Source of the DNA: an uncultured Treponema sp.
GTDB lineage: Bacteria; Spirochaetota; Spirochaetia; Treponematales; Treponemataceae
Direction: 5' to 3'
Assembly (NCBI GenBank): GCA_937877535.1
Contig: CALFJF010000045.1
Location: forward strand, 25,944-89,943
Length of the DNA: 64,000 nt
Shown: one piece after another, positions 6,843 through 15,464 of the stretch
Layout: each line of letters begins with the position of its first letter
Position numbering within the stretch: the first letter of the stretch is position 1
Made by a program: the position numbers and the translations under genes
Notes under the pieces: model-generated
Database searches by the model: none
Seen by the model: only the letters and a program-made list of their open reading frames with translations
Told to the model about the DNA's origin: nothing

Positions 6843-7808
6843 TTATTTTAGGAGGGCAAGCATGATTGCCTTTATCGTGTGCTTTCTGTTTTCCGCTTCG
6901 TCCCACACTTTGCTCTTCTGACTCTCAAACACGCTTTCGGTAACTTCTTGACCTTTCACTGCTGGAAGACAGTGCATAAAAATCGTGTTTTCTTTTCCAG
7001 TTGCCTTCATGAGGGAGTCGTTCACTTGATACGCAGAAAGCAGTCTTGTTCGCTCTTCTTTGAGCGATTCCTCGCCCATCGAAACCCAAACATCAGTATA
7101 CAAGCAATCCGCTCCGTTTACAACAGAAATTTTGTCCGAAACTTCAATTTTTGCGCCACTCGATTTTGCGAAGGGAGCGCAAATTTCCTGAATATCCTTT
7201 GGCGGGAACAGCTCGCGCGGGCTGTAAATCGCAAAATCGATTCCGAGCTTGGCGGAAATGACCATGAGGCTCCGCGCCACGTTGTTCCGTCCGTCGCCGC
7301 AGAACGCCCACTTCAAGCCCTTGAGCGTTCCGAAGTTCTCCTTGAGCGTCATCACGTCGGCGAGCGCCTGCGTGGGGTGGTACTCGTCGGTGAGCCCGTT
7401 GATGACGGGAATCCCCGAATACTCGGCAAGCTCGCGCACGTGCTCCTGCTTGAAGCCGCGGAACTCAATCGCGCTGAACATCCGCCCCAAGACGCGGGCG
7501 GTGTCGCGCACACTCTCCTTGCCCCCGAGCTGGATGTCCTGCGTGGACATGAACACGGGATGCCCGCCCTCCTCGCCGAACGCCGTCTCGAACGACGAGC
7601 GCGTGCGCGTGGAGCGTTTCTCGAATATGAGCGCGATTGTCTTGCCCAGGAACCGCTGGTGGACCTCGCCCGCGTGCGCCTGCTTCTTGACCAAGAAGGC
7701 GTAGTCGAGGATTTGCAGGATTTCTTCGGGGGTATAGTCCACCCAGGTAAGGAGCGAGCGTCCTTTGAACGGCGACGCGAACGGTTCGGCTTGGATTGTG
7801 CTTGGCAT
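6843..7808 (-). CDS. argF: Ornithine carbamoyltransferase
   Basis: 321 residues, typical length. The enzyme makes citrulline from carbamoyl phosphate and ornithine (arginine synthesis, or the reverse in arginine deiminase catabolism). Motifs: the carbamoyl-phosphate loop EKRSTRTRSSFE (about 56-67), HPTQALAD (about 143), the ornithine-binding DVWVSMGEE (about 228) and the FMHCLPAVKGQEV catalytic box (about 273). No other arginine gene is nearby, so an anabolic or catabolic role cannot be decided here. GAGGAGG precedes the start. The first two thirds of the gene (7240-7808) is much richer in G+C than the last third and the neighbours, which suggests recombination or transfer. Confidence 0.93.
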   Translation of the reverse strand: MPSTIQAEPFASPFKGRSLLTWVDYTPEEILQILDYAFLVKKQAHAGEVHQRFLGKTIALIFEKRSTRTRSSFETAFGEEGGHPVFMSTQDIQLGGKESVRDTARVLGRMFSAIEFRGFKQEHVRELAEYSGIPVINGLTDEYHPTQALADVMTLKENFGTLKGLKWAFCGDGRNNVARSLMVISAKLGIDFAIYSPRELFPPKDIQEICAPFAKSSGAKIEVSDKISVVNGADCLYTDVWVSMGEESLKEERTRLLSAYQVNDSLMKATGKENTIFMHCLPAVKGQEVTESVFESQKSKVWDEAENRKHTIKAIMLALLK

Positions 7809-7839
7809 AAAACCTCCTCATTAAAGTGCCGAAAAGCGG

Positions 7840-7876
7840 CAAAAAAGAAAAGCCGTTTGCCTTAGCAAACGGCTCA
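7840..7876 (-). terminator. Terminator of the tRNA-Met gene
   Basis: AGCCGTTTGC at 7851-7860 pairs perfectly with GCAAACGGCT at 7865-7874 around a four-base loop. On the minus strand it is followed by TTTTCTTTTTT. It begins 4-6 bases after the mature tRNA 3' end. Confidence 0.85.
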
Positions 7877-7879
7877 GAG

Positions 7880-7952
7880 TAGGGGCGATAGGACTTGAAC
7901 CTATGACATACGGAATATGAGTCCGGTGTTCTACCGACTGGACTACGCCCCC
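7880..7952 (-). tRNA. tRNA-Met (anticodon CAT)
   Basis: 73 bases on the minus strand. Acceptor GGGGGCG pairs with CGCCCCT, followed by discriminator A; CCA is not encoded. D arm GTCCAGTCGGTAGAAC, anticodon loop CTCATAT (CAT), T arm ATAGGTTCAAGTCCTAT. It could be elongator Met or a lysidine-modified Ile2, which share the CAT anticodon; the first acceptor pair G-C rules out a typical initiator. Confidence 0.92.
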
Positions 7953-7966
7953 AAAAGACGGAAAAT

Positions 7967-7995
7967 ATATTATCAAAACTCAAAAACTCTGTCAA
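7967..7995 (-). promoter_or_regulatory. Sigma-70 promoter of tRNA-Met
   Basis: On the minus strand TTGACA (7990-7995, perfect -35), 17 bases, TAATAT (-10), ending 14 bases before the tRNA 5' end. It sits between the nrdR stop and the tRNA. Confidence 0.7.
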
Positions 7996-8011
7996 TAGAG
8001 ATACCAAACAA

Positions 8012-8527
8012 TCAAAAATTTTCTATTGATTTTTCAGTCGATTCTAAAGGCGGTTGCTTCTTTTTTCGTTTTCCGCCACCCGCGCTTTTTACTTCTGCGA
8101 TAAACTCGTCAATGTCTTCAAAATGCTTGTAAACCGAGGCGAATCTTATGTATGCCACTTTATCAAGTGCAAAAAGTTTTTCCAGCGCAAGTTCTCCGAT
8201 TTCCGTTGCAGCAACTTCTCGTGCGCTTCCTCCGCGTCGCACAGCCTCGCCTTCGATTTCGTTTACAAGGCTTTCTACCGTATTTGTTGCAATCGCTCTT
8301 TTTTCAAGCGCACGGTCAATTCCCTTTTCGATTTTGCGCCTATCAAAAGGCTCTCGACTTCCGTCCCGCTTTACGACCATGAGCGGCTTTTCTTCGATTC
8401 TCTCGTAACTTGTAAAGCGTGCGCCACACGAAGTACACTCTCTTCTTCGACGAATCGACTCGCCACTTGACATCGTTCTCGATTCCAGAACTTTGTCTTC
8501 AAGGCTTGCGCAAAATGGGCATCTCAT
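8012..8527 (-). CDS. nrdR: Transcriptional repressor NrdR
   Basis: 171 residues from the ATG at 8525-8527. NrdR senses ATP/dATP and represses ribonucleotide reductase genes. The N-terminal zinc ribbon is complete: MRCPFCASLEDKVLESR with a second pair ECTSCGARF (about 28-37). The ATP-cone follows, KPLMVVKRDGSREPFDRRKI to VAYIRFASVYKHFEDIDEF (about 50-145). The C-terminus is a lysine-rich tail. A start at 8581 is possible in frame but adds residues unlike the family, while GAGGATTTTCTG gives a ribosome site at the chosen ATG. It follows the ecfT gene by 86 bases. Confidence 0.93.
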   Translation of the reverse strand: MRCPFCASLEDKVLESRTMSSGESIRRRRECTSCGARFTSYERIEEKPLMVVKRDGSREPFDRRKIEKGIDRALEKRAIATNTVESLVNEIEGEAVRRGGSAREVAATEIGELALEKLFALDKVAYIRFASVYKHFEDIDEFIAEVKSAGGGKRKKKQPPLESTEKSIENF

Positions 8528-8613
8528 CAGAAAATCCTCGCAAAAATCAAAAACTCCAACGAACAAATGGTACAGCACCATCGTTCATTTCGCAACGAAA
8601 AATCTGTTTGGAG

Positions 8614-9270
8614 TTACGGAAGGCGATTTTCGAGTGCGAGCGATTTTTCAAAAGCGTTTCGCATTGCTTCGTGAAAAAGAAACGGAACGAGCGTTGCTAT
8701 TTTTTTTGGGGAATTTTTGCCCGCCCTTGCTTTCCATGCGTTTTCCAATCGCGTCCAAATTTGGGCTATGCGCGGAATAAACGAAAGCGCGAGCGACAAC
8801 GATTTTGAAATGGGCGCGTTTTCGTTTTTTGTGATTTTTTTTTCGATAACAGAAATCGATTCGGAAATTTGAAACGCGCTCGTTGAGCGGTAGAGCAGGG
8901 AAGTCGTTTGCAAAGCCGCTGCCGTGCTAAAAAAAAGCGGAAGATACGTTGCGTTTGGCGTAAAAATCATTTTGAGATGTGCGTCTTTTGTCGCAATGTA
9001 TTCCGCGGCATTTAGAAAAATCGTTGCAACAAAAAGAAGAGCCGCGTAAACAAAAGTCGGCTTTAAGTCTGAAAAAAGTTCGTGCATTGTTGAGTGCAAA
9101 ACAAACACACTCAACAAAAATGCCAACATAAACAGAAGCGCAGAATAGCGCACTGGAAGCCAAAACGAAAAAGCAGAGAGAAAAAGGCTCAAAAAAACTT
9201 TCAGCGAAGGATTTGCTTTGTGCAAAATCGAATTTCCAGTGCGATACCTAAAAAAAATTGAACTTTCCAT
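8614..9270 (-). CDS. bioN: ECF transporter T component (BioN/EcfT-like)
   Basis: 218 residues with about five hydrophobic segments (LKVFLSLFLSAFSFWLPV, ALLFMLAFLLSVFVL, FVYAALLFVATIFLN and others), then a basic C-terminal region with PRIAQIWTRLENAWKARAGK, the coupling helix whose Ala-Arg motif contacts the ATPase in energy-coupling-factor transporters. With the ATPase and BioY genes directly upstream this forms a BioMNY biotin importer in the inner membrane. The subunit itself could serve other S components too. It starts 19 bases after the ATPase stop. Confidence 0.85.
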   Translation of the reverse strand: MESSIFFRYRTGNSILHKANPSLKVFLSLFLSAFSFWLPVRYSALLFMLAFLLSVFVLHSTMHELFSDLKPTFVYAALLFVATIFLNAAEYIATKDAHLKMIFTPNATYLPLFFSTAAALQTTSLLYRSTSAFQISESISVIEKKITKNENAPISKSLSLALSFIPRIAQIWTRLENAWKARAGKNSPKKIATLVPFLFHEAMRNAFEKSLALENRLP

Positions 9271-9289
9271 TTTCTTCTATTATTTTCAT

Positions 9290-10033
9290 TTATTTCCAGA
9301 TTAAATCGGAAACGCTTTCGTAGCGGACGAGCGGCGAGCGAATTGACCATTTTTCGAGTGGAAGCAAGAGCGCGTCGGTCGGCAAGCCGTTGTATACGAT
9401 TTTTCCTTTTGAAAGAACAAAAAAACGGTCGGCGAGCGCAAGGCATTTTTCAAGTTCGTGCGTCAAAAGGATGACCGTTTTTTTTGCTTTTTTAAGTTCT
9501 TCCAAAAGTCGATTTACGTCCAAAACTCCAGGATAATCAAGATTCGCGTAAGGTTCGTCAAAAATCACGATTTCGCGTTGCATTGCCAAAACGGAAGCCA
9601 CAGCGAGCCTTCGTTTTTCTCCGCCAGACAAAAATTCCGCAAGATTTTCTGCTTTTTCTAAAAGGCGCACTTTTTCAAGCGCGTCTTTTGCCGTTTTTTC
9701 TATTAGTTCCTTTTTTATGCGCATATTTTTTAATCCAACCGAAACGTCTTCCAAAGCCGTGTCGCCCAAAATCTGCGCCGAAGCATCTTGAAAAATCAGT
9801 CCAGGCTTTGATTTTGTCCAAACGTTCCCGTCGCTCGGTTTTGTTAGACCTGCGATAACTGACATCAATACGCTTTTTCCGCTTCCGTTTGCGCCCGCTC
9901 CCACGCAAAAACTTCCTTCCTCGATTTCCAACGAAATGTCACAAAGCGCGGGAAAAAATGTTCTTTTTCCATTTTCCAAAAAAGTCGGAAACAATTTTGA
10001 AACGTTTTCAAGTTGAACGGCAAGATTTTTCAT
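9290..10033 (-). CDS. bioM: ECF transporter ATPase (BioM-like)
   Basis: 247 residues. ABC ATPase with Walker A GANGSGKSV (about 46-54), Q-loop LIFQDASAQ (about 81), signature LSGGEKRRLAVA (about 138), Walker B EIVIFDEPYANLD (about 158) and switch histidine LLTHELEK (about 194). A single ATPase beside bioY and a T component points to a dedicated biotin importer in which BioM acts as a homodimer. Its start overlaps the bioY stop by four bases (ATGA), so translation is coupled. Confidence 0.88.
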   Translation of the reverse strand: MKNLAVQLENVSKLFPTFLENGKRTFFPALCDISLEIEEGSFCVGAGANGSGKSVLMSVIAGLTKPSDGNVWTKSKPGLIFQDASAQILGDTALEDVSVGLKNMRIKKELIEKTAKDALEKVRLLEKAENLAEFLSGGEKRRLAVASVLAMQREIVIFDEPYANLDYPGVLDVNRLLEELKKAKKTVILLTHELEKCLALADRFFVLSKGKIVYNGLPTDALLLPLEKWSIRSPLVRYESVSDLIWK

Positions 10034-10683
10034 TTTTCTTCTTCTTTTTGATTTTTTTGAGCGATTTTTTTGAGAGCCGTTTCTTCTTCGCTGATTTTTG
10101 GAGGAAAAAGATACCGTGCGGCAATCGGGCGAAGCGATAACGAAAGCGACACTGTTACAAAAAATTTGATAAGGTCGCCAGGAATAAACGGAATAAACGT
10201 CATGGAAAGCGCGTTTTGAAACGTTTGCGGTTTTCCGTTTGCCGCCATAACGCTCATAAAGCGCGGAATTCCAGGCACGTAAACAAGCGCGTAACTAAAA
10301 AAAACGACAACGAGCGTTTTTAGAAAAAGCGATTTTTTTTGAGATTTTTCTTCGATTTTTGGAGAGCCGAGCAAAAGTCCTGCAAAAAGTGAAGCGAGCG
10401 CGTACCCTGCGATGTAACCGCCCGTGGGACCGAGCAAAACGCCAAGCCCCGCGTGTGCTGAAGCAAAAACGGGAACTCCAATCGCGCCCAAAATCATCCA
10501 AAGAAGAACGGCAAAAAATCCTTTATACGTTCCCAAAATGCACCCCGCAAGAACGCAAAAGAAATTTTGCAGCGAAATCGGAACGCCTCCAGGAAGCGGA
10601 ATCGCCATAACACACCCCACAGAAATTATTGCCGTAAAAAGCGCGATAAATGCAGAAATTTTGATTTCATTTTGATTTTTCAT
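10030..10683 (-). CDS. bioY: Biotin transporter S component BioY
   Basis: 217 residues from the ATG at 10681-10683. BioY binds biotin in the inner membrane. Six hydrophobic helices; the BioY hallmark GVPISLQNFFCVLAGCILG (about 36-54) and VLLGPTGGYIAGYALASL (about 90-107) are clear. An in-frame GTG five codons earlier is possible, but would start inside the inverted repeat proposed as operator. First gene of the bioY-ATPase-T component operon. The organism shows no biotin synthesis gene here, so uptake is likely the supply. Confidence 0.9.
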   Translation of the reverse strand: MKNQNEIKISAFIALFTAIISVGCVMAIPLPGGVPISLQNFFCVLAGCILGTYKGFFAVLLWMILGAIGVPVFASAHAGLGVLLGPTGGYIAGYALASLFAGLLLGSPKIEEKSQKKSLFLKTLVVVFFSYALVYVPGIPRFMSVMAANGKPQTFQNALSMTFIPFIPGDLIKFFVTVSLSLSLRPIAARYLFPPKISEEETALKKIAQKNQKEEEK

Positions 10684-10686
10684 AAA

Positions 10687-10722
10687 ATGTAAACTCACTT
10701 TTGTAAGAATTTTGGTTTACAA
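10687..10722 (-). promoter_or_regulatory. Inverted repeat upstream of bioY, candidate BirA-type operator
   Basis: On the minus strand TTGTAAACC and AGTTTACAT are separated by 18 bases. The known BirA operator is TTGTAAACC, 14-16 bases, GGTTTACAA, so half sites fit well and the spacer is a few bases longer. A second pairing, TTGTAA-N10-TTACAA, uses the same left half. It ends four bases before the bioY ATG. Confidence 0.45.
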
Positions 10723-10772
10723 TCAAGATTACCGAACGATTTTTTTATAGTCAAGTTTTTTGTTTTATTTTG

Positions 10773-12467
10773 TCAAAATCGCTCGTCGATTTCTTTTTTG
10801 AAAAACGACGTTTTTATCACAAAAATAAACGAAAAAATCAAAATCGATACGGGAAGCCAATTTCCAAACAGGGCGTAAGTTGTCATTTTTCGCTCATAAA
10901 CGGGGATTTTTGCACAAAGCGCACCTTCCTCAAAAAGTGGAAGCGAGCAAAGCGTTTTTCCCGTTGGACCTACGACCGCGGTTAAACCTGCGTTTGTTGC
11001 GCGGGCAAGCGTTGTTCTGTATTCGATTGCGCGATAATGCGATACAACAAAATGCTGAATTTCTGCGGAGCGCGTGAGCGACCAAGCGTCATTTGTGATG
11101 TTTACAAACAGTTCGCTTCCATAAAGGAACATTGCACGGCACACTTCCGCTGCCGTGTCGTCAAAGCAAATGGGCGTGGCGATTTTCACCGTTTTTTCTT
11201 CATTTTTTTCGTTTTCATTTTTTTCAATGTCGATTGAAATGATTTTGCTTTTTCTTGTATCGCGAACGGGAGATGATATGGGAATTTCCATAAGAGTTAC
11301 GCATTTTCCTGGATACCACCCGTATGAAAAACCTGCAATTTCTCTCATTATATTTCTAATAAACGGATATTCGCTTCCAGGAATCAATTCTGCGAACGGA
11401 ACGAGGTGCATTTTTTGGTATTCGCCTGAAAATTCGCCATTTTTATTAAAAAAAATCGCAGAATTCGCTACTCTACGTGGCTGTATACTTATAGTGTATG
11501 GTCCTCCAATTATAAACGGAACGTTCATTTGTTTGATAAACGGCGTAAGCGGCTTTTCGTTTGGAAACGAGTTGTAAAAAAATCGCGCGGACGGAAAACG
11601 CTTTGAAAGAACCGCCTCGCTCCAAACGACTACATCACATTCTTCGTCGTTTTCTCTAAAATCGTTGATTTTTTCCTCTGAAAGTGCTTCGGAAATGAGA
11701 ATCGATTGCTCTTCGCCTTTGAACCACGGGTCGCCGTTTTGCTGAACGAGCACCGCATTCACGGTTTTGACGCTTTCCCGTGGAAGCAAAAGTTCAAACG
11801 CGCCGTACACTGCTGAAATCAAAAAAAGTGCGCAAAGCAATGTGCAAAGATTCAAAAACGAATCGGATTTTTTGATGCCTTTTACACGCAATATCATGTA
11901 TTCTGAAATTGTTGCAGAAAAAAGTGAGAACAAAAACGTAATTCCGTAAGGTCCTGTAATGTCAGCGATTTGCGTTATAAGACTCCAGCGATATGCTGTC
12001 ATTGAAACCGTTCCCCACGGATACGCTAAAAATCCCGTTGACTTAAAAAACTCCCAGAGCGTATATGTGCCAGAAAACCAAAGCGGACGAAAACTTGCAA
12101 GCGCGGCTTCCTGCCCGATTTTTTTTCCTCCAAAGGAAGCGAGATTGAGTGCTGGATAATAAAAGAAAAACGAAAGAAATCCTTGAAAAAATCCCGTTCC
12201 AACGAGCGACGCGCCAAGCGTAAAAAGCGCGTATCCTTGGAAATTGCCAAGCCAAAAACTCGAACACAAATGAACGGTTGCGCCGTGCAAAAACGAAAGA
12301 AAAAACGCTTCTTTTACAGATTTTGCCCGTCTGAGTGCACTATAAAATGGAATAAGACAAAAAAGTCCTAAAATCGGAGAGCCAAATTCAAAAAGTTCGT
12401 TTGGAATGGCGAGCGTAAGAAGGAGCGCGGAAAAAAGTGAAAAAAAAACTTGTAAAAATGAATACAT
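10773..12467 (-). CDS. lnt: Apolipoprotein N-acyltransferase Lnt
   Basis: 564 residues. Lnt adds the third acyl chain to lipoproteins at the outer face of the inner membrane. The N-terminal part has five to six membrane helices including PWGTVSMTAYRW and QIADITGPYGITFLFSL, typical of Lnt. The nitrilase domain carries the Glu-Lys-Cys triad in VVVWSEAVLS (E about 275), YQKMHLVPFAELIPG (K about 341) and ATPICFDD (C about 425), followed by FVNITNDAWSLTRSAEIQHF. The C-terminus ends in a last membrane helix. Consistent with the several lipoproteins in this window. Divergent from the galactokinase-like gene, with 100 bases between. Confidence 0.94.
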   Translation of the reverse strand: MYSFLQVFFSLFSALLLTLAIPNELFEFGSPILGLFCLIPFYSALRRAKSVKEAFFLSFLHGATVHLCSSFWLGNFQGYALFTLGASLVGTGFFQGFLSFFFYYPALNLASFGGKKIGQEAALASFRPLWFSGTYTLWEFFKSTGFLAYPWGTVSMTAYRWSLITQIADITGPYGITFLFSLFSATISEYMILRVKGIKKSDSFLNLCTLLCALFLISAVYGAFELLLPRESVKTVNAVLVQQNGDPWFKGEEQSILISEALSEEKINDFRENDEECDVVVWSEAVLSKRFPSARFFYNSFPNEKPLTPFIKQMNVPFIIGGPYTISIQPRRVANSAIFFNKNGEFSGEYQKMHLVPFAELIPGSEYPFIRNIMREIAGFSYGWYPGKCVTLMEIPISSPVRDTRKSKIISIDIEKNENEKNEEKTVKIATPICFDDTAAEVCRAMFLYGSELFVNITNDAWSLTRSAEIQHFVVSHYRAIEYRTTLARATNAGLTAVVGPTGKTLCSLPLFEEGALCAKIPVYERKMTTYALFGNWLPVSILIFSFIFVIKTSFFKKEIDERF

Positions 12468-12567
12468 TATACTACCATTTTATTTAATAAATCGCAAAAA
12501 AGCAACGATGTGCCACTCTCGTGTTTTTCTGTGGCAAAAATTGTTTTTATAAAAGAGAATCAAAAAA

Positions 12568-13854
12568 GTGAATTTTGAGCAAAATATCGGGCGAAGCGAA
12601 CAAATTGCACGGACAATCGAAGCGCACAAACAAACGTTTAAGTGTGAACCGTCCGTGATTGCAAGTGCGCCTGGTCGATTTCACTTGATGGGCGAACATA
12701 CCTGGTTTTTTGGCGGAAAAACGCTTTCCATGTCAATCGACAGATTTGTTTGCGTTTCAGTTTCCATTCGTAATGATGATTTACTCCGCTTTCATTACGT
12801 TGAAAGCGACGATAACAAGCACATCAGTCTTTCATCTTTAAGATTCAGAAAAGAGGACAAGTGGGCTAATTCCATAAAAGCCGCGATTTATTCGTTTATT
12901 TCTGGAAGCATCATAGAACGAACGGGCGAAGACCAAATTCCTAAAATGCCCGGTCTTGATTTTTGCGTTTCTTCTCCGATTTTGCCGTCTTCTGGAATGG
13001 GCGTTACGACTGCGATGAAAGTCGCTTCCGCGTGTGCCGTAAACGAACTCCTTGACCTTGATTGCCCAGATTCTGAACTTCTTTCCGTGCTGGACAAAGG
13101 CAGTCGAGAGTTTTTGAAAGAAGACGAGGAAAATCATCTTGCGGAAAATTTGACTGCAATGTTTAGCAAAAAAGATTCGCTTGTTCTTACAAATCACGAT
13201 TCGCGTCATATCGCAGAGGCTTTTGAACTTGTGGATTTTCCATTTTCAAAATCGCTTTCAAAAAAGAACATTTTGCTCGTTGATGCACACGTTCCGCGTT
13301 TGACCTCTTGGAGCGAGCGGAGCATTATGAAAGAAGAAAACAAAAAACTCCTCAAACTTTTGCGCCATGCGCGTCAAGACGGTTCTTGGAAATACGAAGA
13401 CGATATGGCAGAAATTCGCGACGTGCTTTCGTCTGTGAGCGAAGATTCGAGACGGCATTTGTATGGCGTTATAAACGAGCATAAATGCGTGCTTTCTTCA
13501 CTTGACGCTCTAAAAGAAGGGGTGTTTTCGGCGTTTGCCCGCGCGGTAAACAAAAGTCACGAAAATATGCGAGATTTTTACGATATTTCGTGTCCTGAAA
13601 TCGACTGGATTTTGAAGCGACTTGTTGAAATAAATCCAAATCCTGACAGAGACCACAATCCTGTTTGTTGCGGACGAATTACGGGGCAAGGTTTTAGTCG
13701 CTGTCTTTTTGCGATTCTTGACGACGCAAACGTTCCAGAATTTGAAAAGCGACTTTCCGAATATTCAAAAATTTTTGGTTTCAAAGCGGATGTCCTTTCG
13801 GTAAAAAGCGCGGACGGCGTAATCGTCGAAAGAATCAATAATCGAGTTCGATAA
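12568..13854 (+). CDS. Galactokinase-like GHMP kinase with altered active site
   Basis: 428 residues from a GTG start; no strong ribosome site. GHMP motif I is ASAPGRFHLMGEHTWFFGG (about 31-49), motif II SSPILPSSGMGVTTAMKVAS (about 131-150), motif III CCGRITGQGFSRCLFAI (about 369-385). The whole length follows galactokinase. By eye, the sugar-binding Asp of GEHTDYN is replaced by Trp (GEHTWFF), and the catalytic Asp of the GIMDQ loop corresponds to Glu (LAENLTAMFSKKD). The usual Ser-rich motif II GLSSSA is GVTTAM. So the substrate is probably not plain galactose. It starts the plus-strand run with surE. Confidence 0.7.
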   Translation: MNFEQNIGRSEQIARTIEAHKQTFKCEPSVIASAPGRFHLMGEHTWFFGGKTLSMSIDRFVCVSVSIRNDDLLRFHYVESDDNKHISLSSLRFRKEDKWANSIKAAIYSFISGSIIERTGEDQIPKMPGLDFCVSSPILPSSGMGVTTAMKVASACAVNELLDLDCPDSELLSVLDKGSREFLKEDEENHLAENLTAMFSKKDSLVLTNHDSRHIAEAFELVDFPFSKSLSKKNILLVDAHVPRLTSWSERSIMKEENKKLLKLLRHARQDGSWKYEDDMAEIRDVLSSVSEDSRRHLYGVINEHKCVLSSLDALKEGVFSAFARAVNKSHENMRDFYDISCPEIDWILKRLVEINPNPDRDHNPVCCGRITGQGFSRCLFAILDDANVPEFEKRLSEYSKIFGFKADVLSVKSADGVIVERINNRVR

Positions 13855-13885
13855 ATGCGTTATCGCGCTCGTTTTAGGAAAAAAT

Positions 13886-14674
13886 ATGAGTAACATCGAC
13901 CTTTCAGAAAAAACGGTGCTCCTTACAAACGACGACGGAATTGACGGCGAGGGACTTATTTCTTTGGAAAAAACGCTTTCGTCTTTTGGCGCGACTGTTT
14001 GTGTGTTGGCACCGTCTTCAAATCAATCTGGCGTTTCTTCAAAATTGACGATGAAACTGCCACTTTCGTTTTGCCGCGTGAAAAAAAGCGAAAAATCCGA
14101 ATGGATTTCTTGTTCTGGCACGCCTGTTGATTGCGTGATTTCCGCACTTCTTTCGCCGATTTTTGGTCAAAAAAAATTCGACGCGGTGATTTCTGGCATA
14201 AATAAAGGCGCGAATCTGGGAACTGACGTGATTTATTCGGGAACGTGCGCGGCGGCGCGGCAGGCAACGCTGTACGGTTTTCCCGGAATCGCGCTTTCCG
14301 TGGAAAGTTACGACAACACTTGGAAATTCGACGCGCTCTCGGAGTTTTGCGCAAAAAATCTTGAAAAACTGATTTCTCTTTGTACCTCCGATGTTTTTGT
14401 AAGTGTCAACGCTTCATCCGCCGATATTTATAACGGTGTGGGATTTGCTTCGCCTTCGATAAGGGACTACCGCGACCGAATGACGATTGTTTCAGACCCG
14501 AACGGACGAAACGATGTTTTTTACGGTTTTTTTGGCGAGGGCTTAATTCAAAGCGCGAGGCGACGACTTGAGCAAACAGAAGACGACTGTTCGCTTTCAA
14601 AACGCGGGTTCATTTCTGTAACGCGATTTTTTGCTGAACCCGCTTTTCTTGACGAGGGAGGCTCTTCGTTCTAA
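13886..14674 (+). CDS. surE: 5'/3'-nucleotidase SurE
   Basis: 262 residues. SurE is a metal-dependent survival phosphatase acting on nucleoside monophosphates and short polyphosphate. N-terminal VLLTNDDGIDGEGL (about 11-24) holds the metal-binding Asp pair; VLAPSSNQSGVSS (about 46) and ISGINKGANLGTDVIYSGTCAAARQA (split over about 104-130) are further family blocks, with NxG and SGT loops intact. It starts 31 bases after the kinase stop, with GGAAAAAAT before the ATG. Confidence 0.93.
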   Translation: MSNIDLSEKTVLLTNDDGIDGEGLISLEKTLSSFGATVCVLAPSSNQSGVSSKLTMKLPLSFCRVKKSEKSEWISCSGTPVDCVISALLSPIFGQKKFDAVISGINKGANLGTDVIYSGTCAAARQATLYGFPGIALSVESYDNTWKFDALSEFCAKNLEKLISLCTSDVFVSVNASSADIYNGVGFASPSIRDYRDRMTIVSDPNGRNDVFYGFFGEGLIQSARRRLEQTEDDCSLSKRGFISVTRFFAEPAFLDEGGSSF

Positions 14675-14718
14675 AAATCCTACGCAGAAAAATCTCTCAT
14701 AAGGATGAACGACAAAAA

Positions 14719-15420
14719 ATGAACGATACGGCTATTTTTAGCGACGGGATTGCCCTTTACAACAAACGAGACTACAACGGCGCACTCACTTTTTTTCTTT
14801 CTCTTCCAGACGACCCAGAAATCGACAACATCGACCTTGCGTATTATATAGGTCTTTGCTACGCGCGCCTTGACCGCCACGAAGATGCGCTCCTTTATCT
14901 TGAGCAAGTTGTTACTTCTCCCACGGAAGAAGGCGCAATGCGAAGAACGCTCAAAGAGGAGCGCGTTTTGCAATGTCGGTACATTCTTTCTGTGATATAC
15001 GCTCTTTCTGGGCGGCGAAAACTCGCTCAGTTGGAGTTGACGAAATTGCTCGAATCTGGTTTTCGTCCTGCGAGCGTGTACGCTTCTTTGGCGTATTGCG
15101 CATGGGAAGATGGCAACGTGGAAGCGAGCATAACGTATTACAAAAAAGCGATTGAACTTGACGCTGACAACGTTACGGCTCTAAATGGGTTGGGCTATGT
15201 TCTTGCGTGCGAAAATCGAGACCTTACGTCTGCGCTCACGTATTGCAAAAAGGCTCTTTCGCTTGAGCCAAACTCCGCCGCGTGTATGGATTCTCTGGGG
15301 TGGGTGTACTTAAAACTCGGACTTATGGCGGATTCAATGCGTTATCTTTCGCAAGCAAAGCAGTTGCTTCCCGACAACGCAGAAATCGCCGAGCATTTGA
15401 GAATCGCTCAAGAAGGTTAG
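14719..15420 (+). CDS. TPR-repeat protein
   Basis: 233 residues, no signal peptide. At least four tetratricopeptide repeats are visible: FSDGIALYNKRDYNGALTFF, LAYYIGLCYARLDRHEDALL, ASLAYCAWEDGNVEASITYY, LNGLGYVLACENRDLTSALT and SLGWVYLKLGLMADSMRYLS. TPR proteins are protein-protein interaction scaffolds. It is 44 bases after surE and 44 bases before another gene with a TPR-like segment, so the two may act together at the envelope. No enzyme domain is visible. Confidence 0.8.
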   Translation: MNDTAIFSDGIALYNKRDYNGALTFFLSLPDDPEIDNIDLAYYIGLCYARLDRHEDALLYLEQVVTSPTEEGAMRRTLKEERVLQCRYILSVIYALSGRRKLAQLELTKLLESGFRPASVYASLAYCAWEDGNVEASITYYKKAIELDADNVTALNGLGYVLACENRDLTSALTYCKKALSLEPNSAACMDSLGWVYLKLGLMADSMRYLSQAKQLLPDNAEIAEHLRIAQEG

Positions 15421-15464
15421 GCAAAAAAGTCAAAAATAAAAAACAAAAAAATGGAAGGGAAGGC

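Noticed and set aside
6879..7865. A 328-codon plus-strand open frame opposite argF
   Set aside because: It lies wholly over argF, its translation is Arg/Leu/Glu-rich with no domain, and it arises from the G+C-rich part where stops are rare.
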